DNA of 64,000 bases from Clostridiales bacterium (GTDB taxonomy: Bacteria > Bacillota > Clostridia > Lachnospirales > WQUN01), in the NCBI GenBank assembly GCA_031263155.1, contig JAISGK010000078.1, positions 1-64,000 of the forward strand, written 5' to 3'. Positions 42,962-50,959 of the stretch are shown here, piece by piece (position 1 is the first letter of the stretch; every line of letters starts with the position of its first letter). The notes below the pieces were generated by a model. It searched no databases. It was not told the origin of the DNA and worked only from the letters and a program-made list of their open reading frames with translations. The position numbers were made by a program, and so were the translations under genes.

Positions 42962-44656
42962 ATGACTGGCATTCTCGGCGGAGACCGTTTTATAAGCGCC
43001 GAGCCAATCAACAAGGGTTGGTCGGAGGATAAAAAATATTGCGTCACCGATACTGACGGAGTTAAATATTTGCTCCGCATTACACCGATTGAGCGATATG
43101 AAGTAAGAAAGTCGTTATTCGATATGCTTGAGCAAGTGGCAGCGCTTGGTGTTCCCATGTGTTTGCCCATAGAATTCGGCAGCGCGCACGGCGTTTATTC
43201 GCTTCAAAGCTGGATTTACGGAGAGGATTTAGAAGCGGTATTACCGTTGCTCTCCGAAACAGAGCAGTACGTATTGGGCCTGAAATCCGGCGAGATAATC
43301 AAGAAGATGCACGAGATTCCCGCGCCGGACACGCAAGAGGAATGGGCGGTACGGTTTAATCGCAAGACGAATCATAAAATCAAGACATACCGCGAATGCG
43401 GGATACGCTTCGACGGTGACGACTATATGCTGGAGTACATAGAAAATAACCGGCGCTTGCTTGAAAACCGTCCGCAATGCTTTCAACACGGCGATTATCA
43501 TGTAGGCAACATGATGATGGAGCGCGGCGAGCTAAAAATCATCGACTTCGACCGTTACGATTTTGGCGACCCGTGGGAAGAATTTAACCGTATTGTATGG
43601 AGCGCGGTAGCCAGTCCACCTTTTGCTACGGGGCAGTTGCGCGGATATTTCGGCGGTGAGCCGCCGCTTGAGTTTTTCAAACTGCTTGCTTTCTACATTG
43701 CCAGCAATACTTTATCGTCAATATATTGGGCGATACCGTTCGGGCAGTCCGACCTCGATACCATGATGAAACAGTCGCAGGATGTGCTGCGTTGGTACGA
43801 CAATATGCAAAACCCCGTGCCGTCGTGGTATCTCAAAGATTTCTACATTCAATACACCGACGGCGTACCATACAAGCTAAAAGCCCCGTTCGATTTTTCT
43901 TTTTTCGGCAAGTACGGCAAGGTGTTCAAGGTTTTTGACGACCAAGACTCCGGCAATATTTGCTTCGGCATCGCTGACGGTAACACGCGGTATTTCATTA
44001 AGTTTGCGGGAGCGCCTACCGAGCGCGGCACTGTTACCGCAGAAGAAGCAATAATAAACTTGAAACAGGCAACTCCGATTTACAGGGATTTGGCTCATGC
44101 AAATCTCATAAAATTGATAAACGCGAAGGACATCGGCGCCGGATATGCCGTGGTGTTTGAATGGGTTGACGCAATCTGCGCTCAAAAAATGTACCCTGCG
44201 GATTACAAGGCTTTTAGAGCGTTGCCGCTTGAAATAAAACATCAAATATTTACCGATATTATGGAGTTCCACGCATACATCACCGCAAAAGGCTATGTCG
44301 CCATTGATTTCTACGACGGGAGCATTATGTGGGATGACCAAAATCAACGGACGATTATTTGCGATATTGACTTTTATCAAAAGTCGCCGTATATAGGGCG
44401 AATGGGCTTGTGGGGTTCGTCGCGCTTTGTTTCACCCGAGGAACGCACAGACGGCGCAATTATCGACGAGGTAACAACAGTGTACACTATGGGCGCAACG
44501 GCATTTTGCTTGCTTGCTAACTCCGACCGCTCTGCCGAAGCATGGCCGCTTTCGCCGGATTTGTACGCAGTCGCCCAAAAAGCGGTCAGTGATGAACGCG
44601 ATAAACGACAGCAGTCGATACGCCAGTTGATAGATGAATGGGAGGTGGCGAGATGA
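42962..44656 (+). CDS. Fusion of APH-type phosphotransferase and protein-kinase-like domain
   Basis: 564 residues. Residues about 1-290: aminoglycoside-phosphotransferase fold with HGDYHVGN (176-183, catalytic Asp) and IIDFDRYD (193-200, Mg-binding Asp). Residues about 305-560: a second kinase-like fold. Here AIDFYDGSIMWD occupies the catalytic loop place (HRD region) and CDIDF the DFG place, then SRFVSPEERTDGAIIDEVTTVYTMGATAF resembles the APE/subdomain IX region of Ser/Thr kinases. Both halves could bind ATP. Substrate unknown: antibiotic resistance or protein/small-molecule phosphorylation are both possible. Ribosome site GGAGGGG. First gene of a coupled three-gene unit. Confidence 0.8.
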   Translation: MTGILGGDRFISAEPINKGWSEDKKYCVTDTDGVKYLLRITPIERYEVRKSLFDMLEQVAALGVPMCLPIEFGSAHGVYSLQSWIYGEDLEAVLPLLSETEQYVLGLKSGEIIKKMHEIPAPDTQEEWAVRFNRKTNHKIKTYRECGIRFDGDDYMLEYIENNRRLLENRPQCFQHGDYHVGNMMMERGELKIIDFDRYDFGDPWEEFNRIVWSAVASPPFATGQLRGYFGGEPPLEFFKLLAFYIASNTLSSIYWAIPFGQSDLDTMMKQSQDVLRWYDNMQNPVPSWYLKDFYIQYTDGVPYKLKAPFDFSFFGKYGKVFKVFDDQDSGNICFGIADGNTRYFIKFAGAPTERGTVTAEEAIINLKQATPIYRDLAHANLIKLINAKDIGAGYAVVFEWVDAICAQKMYPADYKAFRALPLEIKHQIFTDIMEFHAYITAKGYVAIDFYDGSIMWDDQNQRTIICDIDFYQKSPYIGRMGLWGSSRFVSPEERTDGAIIDEVTTVYTMGATAFCLLANSDRSAEAWPLSPDLYAVAQKAVSDERDKRQQSIRQLIDEWEVAR

Positions 44657-44767
44657 ATGAACATAACCCCGCAAAGAGGACAGAATAAGGGTATTGTTCC
44701 GAAATGTGAGCATCTGCATATACGCGACTGGATGGAAATGATAGATGTGCTGGAGGACTTGAAATGA
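44657..44767 (+). CDS. 36-residue microprotein coupled to kinase and GNAT genes
   Basis: Starts at ATG 44657, directly after the TGA of the kinase gene, preceded by GGGAGGTGG about 10 bases upstream. Its TGA overlaps the ATG of the GNAT gene (ATGA at 44764). The product begins MNITPQRGQNK and ends IDVLEDLK, with KCEHLHIRDWMEM in the centre, a compact acidic, possibly helical peptide. I recognise no family; the perfect coupling on both sides and the ribosome site are the evidence that it is translated. Confidence 0.5.
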   Translation: MNITPQRGQNKGIVPKCEHLHIRDWMEMIDVLEDLK

Positions 44768-45354
44768 CACACAAAGGTACTGTCACACTCGAAACTGAGC
44801 GGCTTATTCTGCGGCGGTTTACTGTGGATGATGCCGAGTCGATGTTTGCAAATTGGTGTACCGACCCTGATGTTACAAAGTATCTTATGTGGCCGCCGCA
44901 TAGTTCGATTGAGGTAACGCGCCAAAGTCTCTATGACATTTGGTTAAGCAGATATAATGAACTTGATTTTTACCAATGGGCAATTGAAGTCAAAGACATA
45001 CACGAACCTATCGGCAGTATCGGCGTTATGAAGCAGGACGATAAAACGCGAATGGTGCATTGCGGGTATTGCATTGGCAAGGCTTGGTGGCGCAAAGGTT
45101 ATACATCAGAAGCGTTGACTCGCCTTGTGCGGTTTTTCTTTGAAGAAATCGACGTGAACCGAATCGAATCCCGCCATGACCCGCGCAACCCAAACAGCGG
45201 AAAGGTTATGCAAAAAGCGGGATTGCGATATGAAGGCACATTCCACGAATCCGACTGGAACAATCAAGGCGTTTGTGACGCGGCGTATTATGCCATACTC
45301 GCCAAGGATTATTTTCGACAAAGTAAAGAAAAAAATGTCCGCCTCTACTCATAA
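44764..45354 (+). CDS. GNAT acetyltransferase, RimJ/RimL type
   Basis: 196 residues. LETERLILRRFTVDDAESMF is the classic N-terminus of the RimJ/RimL group. IGKAWWRKGYTSEALTRLVRFFF is the acetyl-CoA-binding motif A, and NPNSGKVMQKAGLRYEGT is the conserved C-terminal part. Acetylates an N-terminal amino group or a small molecule. GGAGG lies seven bases before ATG 44764, inside the microprotein gene. Its end overlaps a truncated second GNAT start (45335). Confidence 0.9.
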   Translation: MTHKGTVTLETERLILRRFTVDDAESMFANWCTDPDVTKYLMWPPHSSIEVTRQSLYDIWLSRYNELDFYQWAIEVKDIHEPIGSIGVMKQDDKTRMVHCGYCIGKAWWRKGYTSEALTRLVRFFFEEIDVNRIESRHDPRNPNSGKVMQKAGLRYEGTFHESDWNNQGVCDAAYYAILAKDYFRQSKEKNVRLYS

Positions 45355-45429
45355 GTACAAAGCCCGTGTCGCCGTTCCTGCCGATGTGCCAGAGTTGCTA
45401 AAACTCAACGACTTATTCAACGGTGAGGA
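45335..45429 (+). pseudogene. N-terminal fragment of a second GNAT
   Basis: ATG 45335 opens a frame with KARVAVPADVPELLKLNDLFNGED, the normal beginning of a GNAT domain. After about 31 codons the homology stops and Rpn-derived sequence begins at 45430. It overlaps the end of the intact GNAT gene by 20 bases, so an acetyltransferase pair existed before truncation. Confidence 0.65.
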
Positions 45430-45663
45430 TGTCCGTAATGAAGGAAGCTGTAGTCGCCTACAAGAGTGTATCCGTATTCATCAGAGTTCCGCGAGCTTGA
45501 GCGTTTACGCGAACGCACTCGGCACAATGAGGCATCCGCACTTGGGAACGCCTTGCATAAAGGTAAGGCCGAGGGCGCGGCAGCGGAATGTGAAAAATGG
45601 CAGGGCGTAGTTGTGGATAAGGATGCCGAGATTGCCTGCCTCCGTGCTATGCTCGGTCAATAG
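45430..45663 (+). pseudogene. Rpn-type nuclease C-terminal fragment, copy 1
   Basis: Encodes, across a frameshift near 45477, MKEAVVAYKSVS ... EFRELERLRERTRHNEASALGNALHKGKAEGA ... KWQGVV ... LRAMLGQ. This charged tail is typical of the Rpn/PD-(D/E)XK family of transposase-like nucleases (Transposase_31). The catalytic part is absent. A second copy lies at 47179-47413, about 90% identical by eye, with a different frameshift. Confidence 0.65.
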
Positions 45664-45792
45664 AATTGCTTGATTGCTTCTTTTTTTGGGAATATCAAGC
45701 AATTCCGTCTGTGTCCTGTATTTGACGGCAGGGTTGCTATTGTCTAAAAGCCATTGAATTACGACGCTATCCATAGCAATAAAATCACTCAT
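45664..45792 (-). pseudogene. Truncated gene start coupled to the VOC gene
   Basis: ATG 45790-45792 overlaps the stop of the VOC gene (ATGAGTGA). 43 codons with VVIQWLLDNSNPAVKYRTQTELLD, which looks like the start of a prenyltransferase/squalene-cyclase-repeat-like protein (WLL...NPAVRYRTLTELL). The frame then enters the antisense of the Rpn fragment, so the gene was cut there. Confidence 0.55.
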
Positions 45793-46243
45793 CAAATTCT
45801 CCATTCTGCGGTGTATAGCTGCCGGTCACTTCAATCATATTCCCGTCAGGATCGGTTAATTGGAAATAGTAATATGGGGCGACGTAGTAGACATACTTTA
45901 TTTTTGTCAGGTTTTCGGTGATATTTAAGCCTTTTACCCTTTCGTATTCCGCCCGTAAATCCTCAATCCAAAAGTTGAAAGCGAATTTATGCGTGTTAGG
46001 CGCAGCGGCGATGACACGCAAAGTTTCGCCCGAAACCTCAGCGTCCTCACCCTTGCGCACCACTTTGTCGGGATTCTTGGCGTCAAAGCGAGCGTTAAAA
46101 AGTGAAATCCGATGTCCTTCAAAGGCGAACGACACGAATCTGCCGTTATTTCCGCTTTCCAACGGAATTTCCAATAGTTTTTCGTAAAAAGCTATTGACT
46201 TGCCAAAGTCGTTTACGATCAGATAAATTGAGCCTAAATGCAT
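45785..46243 (-). CDS. VOC (glyoxalase/bleomycin-resistance) family protein
   Basis: 152 residues. MHLGSIYLIVNDFGKSIAFYEKLLEIPLE is the VOC beta-alpha-beta start, and YYYFQLTDPDGNMIEVTGSY the metal-binding C-terminal strand (Glu). One metal-binding fold module of the vicinal-oxygen-chelate superfamily; substrate unknown, fosfomycin- or bleomycin-type resistance and general isomerases are options. ATG 46241-46243 is preferred, with GAAAGGA nine bases upstream, over a start 36 bases earlier. Confidence 0.85.
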   Translation of the reverse strand: MHLGSIYLIVNDFGKSIAFYEKLLEIPLESGNNGRFVSFAFEGHRISLFNARFDAKNPDKVVRKGEDAEVSGETLRVIAAAPNTHKFAFNFWIEDLRAEYERVKGLNITENLTKIKYVYYVAPYYYFQLTDPDGNMIEVTGSYTPQNGEFDE

Positions 46244-46327
46244 GGGGATATTTCCTTTCTGTGCCAAAGCAGATCTCATTTTTTGAATATCCTATCAAAA
46301 TCAAAAAAAACGATTGCAATTTCAGAC

Positions 46328-46407
46328 AAAAACTGACTGCACAATGGGACTGCGCGGAATGTTCAAGGATTGCCCTGAAATGTCTGTTGACAAATTCTTG
46401 GAGCGCA
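46328..46407 (+). pseudogene. Antitoxin gene fragment (duplicate of 47695-47774)
   Basis: About 80 bases, nearly identical to the 3' part of the antitoxin gene at 47576: CTGCGCGGAATGTTCAAGGA, then GAAATGTCTGTTGACAAATT. It encodes GLRGMFKDCPEMSVDKFLER. No start and no toxin partner follow. The rest of 46280-46509 is unassigned. Confidence 0.7.
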
Positions 46408-46509
46408 GGAACAGAAAATATGACGCTGCAATAAGCGGGACAGAAAGTATGAACACGCTAAAACTCTCGGCAGTACGTTTGGATGTGCAGTAAGCGTTGT
46501 CGGTCGCCT

Positions 46510-46830
46510 CTATTCATAAATCGAAACTCGCTCCTTCATCACATTTTCCATGAACCACGGCGTCCGTTCCCGTGTGCTGTCCTGTTCCAGCGCCTGCGTC
46601 GTCACTAGGTCAATTTCCTTGCCGATGCTGTCGCGCAGGTCGTTGTACAGCTCACCCATGTCAAAAGCGGTACGCACAATGGAGCCGGCGCGGTCAACCA
46701 GTACGTCTACGTCACTGTCCTCGGTCGCCTCGTTCCGGGCGTAAGAGCCAAAGAGGTACACGGCGCGCAGGTTGTATTTTTTCACCACTGGCGCAATCCG
46801 TTTGCTCAATTCGTCTATAGAATAAATCAT
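46510..46830 (-). CDS. MNT-type nucleotidyltransferase
   Basis: 106 residues. GSYARNEATEDSDVDVLVD (about 28-46) is the GSx(10)DxD motif of minimal nucleotidyltransferases, with KEIDLVTT as the third carboxylate. In HEPN/MNT pairs this protein AMPylates and silences the HEPN RNase toxin. No HEPN gene is adjacent on either side, so it is an orphan or its partner was lost in this decayed zone. Ribosome site GTGAGG. Confidence 0.85.
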   Translation of the reverse strand: MIYSIDELSKRIAPVVKKYNLRAVYLFGSYARNEATEDSDVDVLVDRAGSIVRTAFDMGELYNDLRDSIGKEIDLVTTQALEQDSTRERTPWFMENVMKERVSIYE

Positions 46831-47156
46831 GCGCGTCGCCTCACTTTCATGAATATTATGCGCTTTTCTCTATTTCCTGCTCTTATTCACGTCTGTTCAT
46901 AATGGACTTATTTGGAGCGATCGGCACATTCGCGGTAGCTTTATTTTACCACAGGGCGGCTGGTTTCTCAATGCCCGTATTTTTAATAGAACACTTGAGT
47001 TTTCAAATATCCTATCAATATCAGCCATTTGTGAAATATAAATTCGTTTATTGGCACGGGGAAATTTTTGGTGTAGAATAAGACGATCGCAACTTCTCCA
47101 CATTACAGGAGCTTAAAAGCATTTTTGAAAAATATAGTAGCAAGTGTATTTGTGTA
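46831..47156. other. Non-coding decayed stretch
   Basis: 326 bases with no supported gene, RNA or terminator. A short sequence, AAATATCCTATCAATATCA (from 46998), resembles GAATATCCTATCAAAATCA at about 46284, suggesting further small duplications in this zone. Confidence 0.4.
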
Positions 47157-47178
47157 GTGGGTATTATAGAAATGAGAG

Positions 47179-47413
47179 TGTCCGTAATGAAAGAAGCTGT
47201 AGCCGCCTACAAGAGTGTAACCGTATCATCAGAGTTCCGCGAGCTTGAGCGTTTACGCGAACGCACTCGGCACAATGAGGCGTCCGCGCTTGGGAACGCG
47301 CCTTGCATAAAGGTAAGGCCAAGGGCGCGGCAGAGGAACGTGAAAAATGGCAGGGCGTAATTGCGGATAAGGATGCCGAGATTGCCCGCCACCGCGCTAT
47401 GCTAGGTCTATAG
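47179..47413 (+). pseudogene. Rpn-type nuclease C-terminal fragment, copy 2
   Basis: Second copy of the fragment at 45430. Here the first part is in frame (MKEAVAAYKSVTVSSEFRELERLRERTRHNEASALGNA) and the frame breaks near 47300 at GAACGCGCC. Remnant of an Rpn/PD-(D/E)XK transposase-like nuclease. Confidence 0.65.
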
Positions 47414-47575
47414 TGATGGGGTTCGTAATCCACCCGCCTCCCCGATTATAAGTACCACGCCACGCCAGACAACAGCGCGTCATACTATAAATTATAAATA
47501 CTTTTTAGCTGTTCCATAAACTATTATATCATATGGAGAGTAAGGAAGTCATACCGATTGGAGGTTTTCAACATA

Positions 47576-47803
47576 ATGACCGAACGAATAATGAATACAG
47601 ACACTTTACAAGCGTATTTCGTGACGACGTTCCGAACCAAGCAAGTGCGGGTGCGCGAAGATAACAGCGTTGTGACGATTGAGCCGGTTGAAGAAAAAAC
47701 AGACTGCGCAATCGGGCTGCGCGGAATGTTCAAGGATTGCCCTGAAATGTCTGTTGACAAATTCTTGGAGCGCAAATACGCCGACAAGGAGCTTGATTTA
47801 TGA
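47576..47803 (+). CDS. Antitoxin of a PIN-toxin pair (VapB-like)
   Basis: 75 residues: MTERIMNTDTLQAYFVTTF then VRVREDNSVVTIEPVEE, a pattern seen in small antitoxins paired with PIN toxins, and DCAIGLRGMFKDCPEMSVDKFLERKYADKELDL, a typical toxin-wrapping tail. Stop TGA overlaps the toxin start ATG 47800 (ATGA). GGAGG is 11 bases upstream of ATG 47576; a second in-frame ATG at 47591 is possible. The partner toxin is truncated, so this is probably an orphan now. Confidence 0.7.
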   Translation: MTERIMNTDTLQAYFVTTFRTKQVRVREDNSVVTIEPVEEKTDCAIGLRGMFKDCPEMSVDKFLERKYADKELDL

Positions 47804-47952
47804 CTGAATATGTCCTTGACGCTTGCGCATTGCTTGCGTTGCTGTGCGATGAACCGGGGGCTGATGTTGTTGCGAACATCATCAATGACGCAAATAGCGG
47901 CGAGTTTTCAATATGGACATACAAAAACCGTTCATCAGATTTTTGCGACTGA
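47800..47952 (+). pseudogene. Truncated PIN-domain toxin (VapC-like)
   Basis: 50 codons. The first 35 or so (YVLDACALLALLCDEPGADVV, with the first catalytic Asp) are a normal PIN start. After NSGEF the sequence becomes unrelated and runs into a hairpin (47925-47938 with 47949-47962, CCGTTCATCAG/CTGATGAACGG), then stops. A PIN toxin needs about 120-140 residues with three or four acidic residues, so this one should be inactive. Confidence 0.75.
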
Positions 47953-47962
47953 TGAACGGTTT
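47925..47962. terminator. Hairpin between the toxin remnant and the permease gene
   Basis: AAACCGTTCATCAG (47925-47938) pairs perfectly with CTGATGAACGGTTT (47949-47962). Lies 60 bases downstream of the minus-strand permease stop; the A- and T-ends allow termination in both directions. Confidence 0.6.
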
Positions 47963-48021
47963 CTATTAGATTTAAAATACCCGAAATACCCTTGGCAAAG
48001 CCAATCTAACGCTTGATCAGC

Positions 48022-49383
48022 TTATCCCAAAATGAGTTTGAGTAAGAAGAGCGCCGCGATCACTATAATCACAGGGTTAAGCTGCTTCGCTTTACCCGTT
48101 ACAAATTTGATGATCACATAGCTTAGTATGGAAAACACCAAACCCCATGAAATGCTGTAGGTAAGCGGCATAATAACTATAGCCAAAAACGCCGGAGCAG
48201 CCTCGGTAAAATCCGTAAAATCTATATTAAGCACGTTAGTTATCATAAACACGCCAACGATAATGAGCGCCGGCGCGGTCGCAAACGACGGTATAACAGA
48301 GAGTATGGGGAAAAACAAGAGAGAAACAATGAATAAACCGGCAGTCACCAATGCGGTAAGGCCCGTGCGACCGCCTTCGGCAACCCCGGCCGCGCTTTCA
48401 ACATACGTTGTAACAGTGGATGTGCCAAGTATAGCGCCCACTGTGGTACCGAGCGCGTCGGCAAACAGGGCTTGCTTTATGCGGGGGAGTTTGCCGTCCT
48501 TGTCTAGCATGTTGGCCTTGGTAGAAACACCAATCAATGTTCCTATGGTGTCAAATATATCAACAAAAAGGAAAGCGAACACAATGACGCTAAAATCAAG
48601 AATGTTAAAATTCTCGAACGCACCCGAACCAATCGCGGCGAAAATGTTAAACCCGGCGATAGAGGGCGGCAAAGAAACTATACCAGAGGGGTACAGGCTG
48701 TAAACGCCGTTGGCGGCGTTTGGCACATACAAACCTATAGCTTCGCAAATAACCCCCAACACATATGTACCCAAAATCCCCCACAGCAACGCGCCCTTAA
48801 CCTTGCGCACAACAAGCACAGCCGTACCGATAAAGCCTATAAGCGTAAGCACTATAGAAATATTGGAAAGCGGCTTGGCGGCCAGGTTAACAAGGGTGGA
48901 GTCGTCATTAACTACGATACCCGCGTTTTGCAATCCCACAAAGCAGATAAATATACCGATACCTACACTGACCGCGTACTTAATGTTTTGAGGTATGGAG
49001 TCAAAAATCATTTCGCGCACACTGAGGAAAGAAATCAAAATGAAGATGACGCCTTCCACTAAAACAGCAAGCAGCGCGGTTTGCCAACCGTACACCAGAC
49101 CGACCGAAAAAGCAAAAAAGGCGTTAAGCCCCATGCCCGGCGCAAGCGCAAACGGATAGTTCGCGTACAATGCCATTGTTGCCGTCGCTATTGCCGATGA
49201 CAGCGCCGTGGCGGTAAATACCGCTCCGGGATCCATCCCCGCATTGCTGAGGATACTCGGGTTAACAATAAGGATATAGGCCATCGTCATAAACGTTGTT
49301 ATGCCGGCCATCACCTCCGTTGAAACATTGGTCTTGTTCTCCTTCAACTTGAAGAATTTCTCCAACGTGCTAAACCTCCCCAA
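48022..49383 (-). CDS. pbuG: Purine (guanine/hypoxanthine) permease, AzgA/PbuG type
   Basis: 453 residues, about 12-14 membrane segments. NCS2-family AzgA-like branch: FKLKENKTNVSTEVMAGITTFMTMAYILIVNP at the start, NYPFALAPGMGLNAFFAF, and LFVDIFDTIGTLIGVSTKANMLD in the binding region. Imports hypoxanthine or guanine with protons. It has its own SigA promoter. The leader of about 20 bases between promoter and gene is too short for the purine riboswitch often found before pbuG, and I see none. Confidence 0.92.
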   Translation of the reverse strand: MGRFSTLEKFFKLKENKTNVSTEVMAGITTFMTMAYILIVNPSILSNAGMDPGAVFTATALSSAIATATMALYANYPFALAPGMGLNAFFAFSVGLVYGWQTALLAVLVEGVIFILISFLSVREMIFDSIPQNIKYAVSVGIGIFICFVGLQNAGIVVNDDSTLVNLAAKPLSNISIVLTLIGFIGTAVLVVRKVKGALLWGILGTYVLGVICEAIGLYVPNAANGVYSLYPSGIVSLPPSIAGFNIFAAIGSGAFENFNILDFSVIVFAFLFVDIFDTIGTLIGVSTKANMLDKDGKLPRIKQALFADALGTTVGAILGTSTVTTYVESAAGVAEGGRTGLTALVTAGLFIVSLLFFPILSVIPSFATAPALIIVGVFMITNVLNIDFTDFTEAAPAFLAIVIMPLTYSISWGLVFSILSYVIIKFVTGKAKQLNPVIIVIAALFLLKLILG

Positions 49384-49405
49384 TTCGTGTAATATTTACA
49401 CAAAA

Positions 49406-49434
49406 ATAATAGCAAGCAACGGCGAAAAAGTCAA
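49406..49434 (-). promoter_or_regulatory. SigA promoter of the purine permease gene
   Basis: Minus strand TTGACT (49434-49429), 17-base spacer, TATTAT (49411-49406); the gene starts at 49383 with GGGGAGG before it. Confidence 0.75.
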
Positions 49435-49445
49435 CAAAAAAGCTC

Positions 49446-49474
49446 GGCCATCAAATATTATGTAAATGATGGCC
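49446..49474 (-). terminator. Terminator of the hom-to-pncB operon
   Basis: Minus strand GGCCATCA (49474-49467) pairs with TGATGGCC (49453-49446) and is followed by GAGCTTTTTTG. Confidence 0.75.
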
Positions 49475-49513
49475 GCAATATGGGATAAACGCGGATTTTT
49501 TTACTATTTTCTC

Positions 49514-50959
49514 CTACCGCCGCAGATCTTTAATCATTTGCTGTTTTAAATCATACAGCTCCTGCGAAAGATCTACGTAGCATGTCTGCGGATTAACCAG
49601 GCGCTTGTGTTCATCCCAAAGCGTAGCCAGTTCTCGGCGGCAGTTATCGCGTATCTCCATCACCGATGGCGATTGGTATACAACCTCTCCGCTCACAACC
49701 ATAGGTATTAACAGCTCACGCGCGGTGTACTGGCCGCCCGCGAGCGTACTCCTCTTCCATGTGGCCATAGGGTCAAATATAGTTAAATCACGCGAAAAAT
49801 CGATCGTTTCGCGCTCAAGGGCTACCAAATCCGCCTTGAACATGCCTGTGTCGGCGTCGTAAAGCCTGTATACCTTTTTGTCACCGGGGTTCGTAACCTT
49901 TTCAGGGTTTTCAGACAGCTTTAGCTTTGGTACGGCTTTGCCGCTTGCGTCGTACTCGCACGCCAATTTGTACACCCCGCCAAACGCGGGACAATCCAGC
50001 GAAGTTATAAGCCTTGTGCCCACCCCCCACACATCTATCTTCGCCTCTTGTATTTTAAGGGATGATATGAGGTTTTCATCCAAATCGCTTGAAGCGGAAA
50101 TAACCGCGTCAGAAAATCCCGCCGCGTCCAGCATCTTTCTTGCCTGCTTGGAAAGGTAAGCGAGATCGCCGCTATCCAGGCGAATACCATAATTTTTAAG
50201 CTTAACACCTTTGTCGCGCATTTCCTTAAAAACGGTGATAGCGTTGGGGACGCCCTGCCGCAAAGTGTCATAGGTGTCAACCAGCAGAGTGCATGCATCG
50301 GGAAAGCTGGAGGCGTAGGCGCGAAAGGCGGAAAGCTCGTCGTCAAAGCTCATGACCCAACTATGGGCGTGGGTGCCCCGCACGGGTACGCCAAACATTT
50401 GCCCCGCCAGAACATCACTCGTGGCGGCACAACCGCCTATTATAGCCGCGCGAGCCCCGTACAAACCCGCATCCGGACCCTGCGCGCGGCGCAATCCAAA
50501 CTCCAGCACGGGCGAACCTTGAGCGGCCTGACTTACCCGTGCGGCTTTGGTGGCTATGAGACTTTGGTGGTTTATGATATTAAGCAGCGCCGTTTCAAGC
50601 AATTGAGCCTCCAGCACGGGGCCTTTTACCTTAACCAACGGCTCGTTGGGAAAAACGACCGTGCCTTCCGGCACAGCGAAAATGTCGCCACTAAACTTGA
50701 AGTTGCGCAGCGCGTCTATAAACCGATCGTCAAAGATGCCCAGCGATTGCAGGTAAATAAGTTCGTCTTCACCGAAGCGCGCATTTTTTATATAATCCAA
50801 AGCCTGTTCCATTCCGGCGGCGATCGCATAGCCGTTATCGCACGGATTCGTCCGATAAAACAAATCGAACACGACAATCCTGTCACTCATGCCTTCATTC
50901 AGGTAGCCGTTCATCATGGTAAGCTCATACAGATCGGTCAATAAAGCGAGGTTGTTCAT
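49514..50959 (-). CDS. pncB: Nicotinate phosphoribosyltransferase
   Basis: 481 residues. First step of NAD salvage: nicotinate plus PRPP to nicotinate mononucleotide. LLTDLYELTMMNGYLNEG at the start, FGLRRAQGPDAGLYGARAA, GTHAHSWVMSFDDE (His that is phosphorylated in this family), RLDSGDLAYLS and DVWGVGTRLITS are present. Its ATG shares one base with the stop of asd (TAATG), so the two are cotranscribed. Its grouping with the aspartate-family genes is unusual, but both pathways meet at aspartate. Confidence 0.95.
   Translation of the reverse strand: MNNLALLTDLYELTMMNGYLNEGMSDRIVVFDLFYRTNPCDNGYAIAAGMEQALDYIKNARFGEDELIYLQSLGIFDDRFIDALRNFKFSGDIFAVPEGTVVFPNEPLVKVKGPVLEAQLLETALLNIINHQSLIATKAARVSQAAQGSPVLEFGLRRAQGPDAGLYGARAAIIGGCAATSDVLAGQMFGVPVRGTHAHSWVMSFDDELSAFRAYASSFPDACTLLVDTYDTLRQGVPNAITVFKEMRDKGVKLKNYGIRLDSGDLAYLSKQARKMLDAAGFSDAVISASSDLDENLISSLKIQEAKIDVWGVGTRLITSLDCPAFGGVYKLACEYDASGKAVPKLKLSENPEKVTNPGDKKVYRLYDADTGMFKADLVALERETIDFSRDLTIFDPMATWKRSTLAGGQYTARELLIPMVVSGEVVYQSPSVMEIRDNCRRELATLWDEHKRLVNPQTCYVDLSQELYDLKQQMIKDLRR

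Noticed and set aside
48022-49440. Purine riboswitch before the purine permease gene
   Set aside because: The promoter leaves about 20 bases of leader, far too short for the aptamer.
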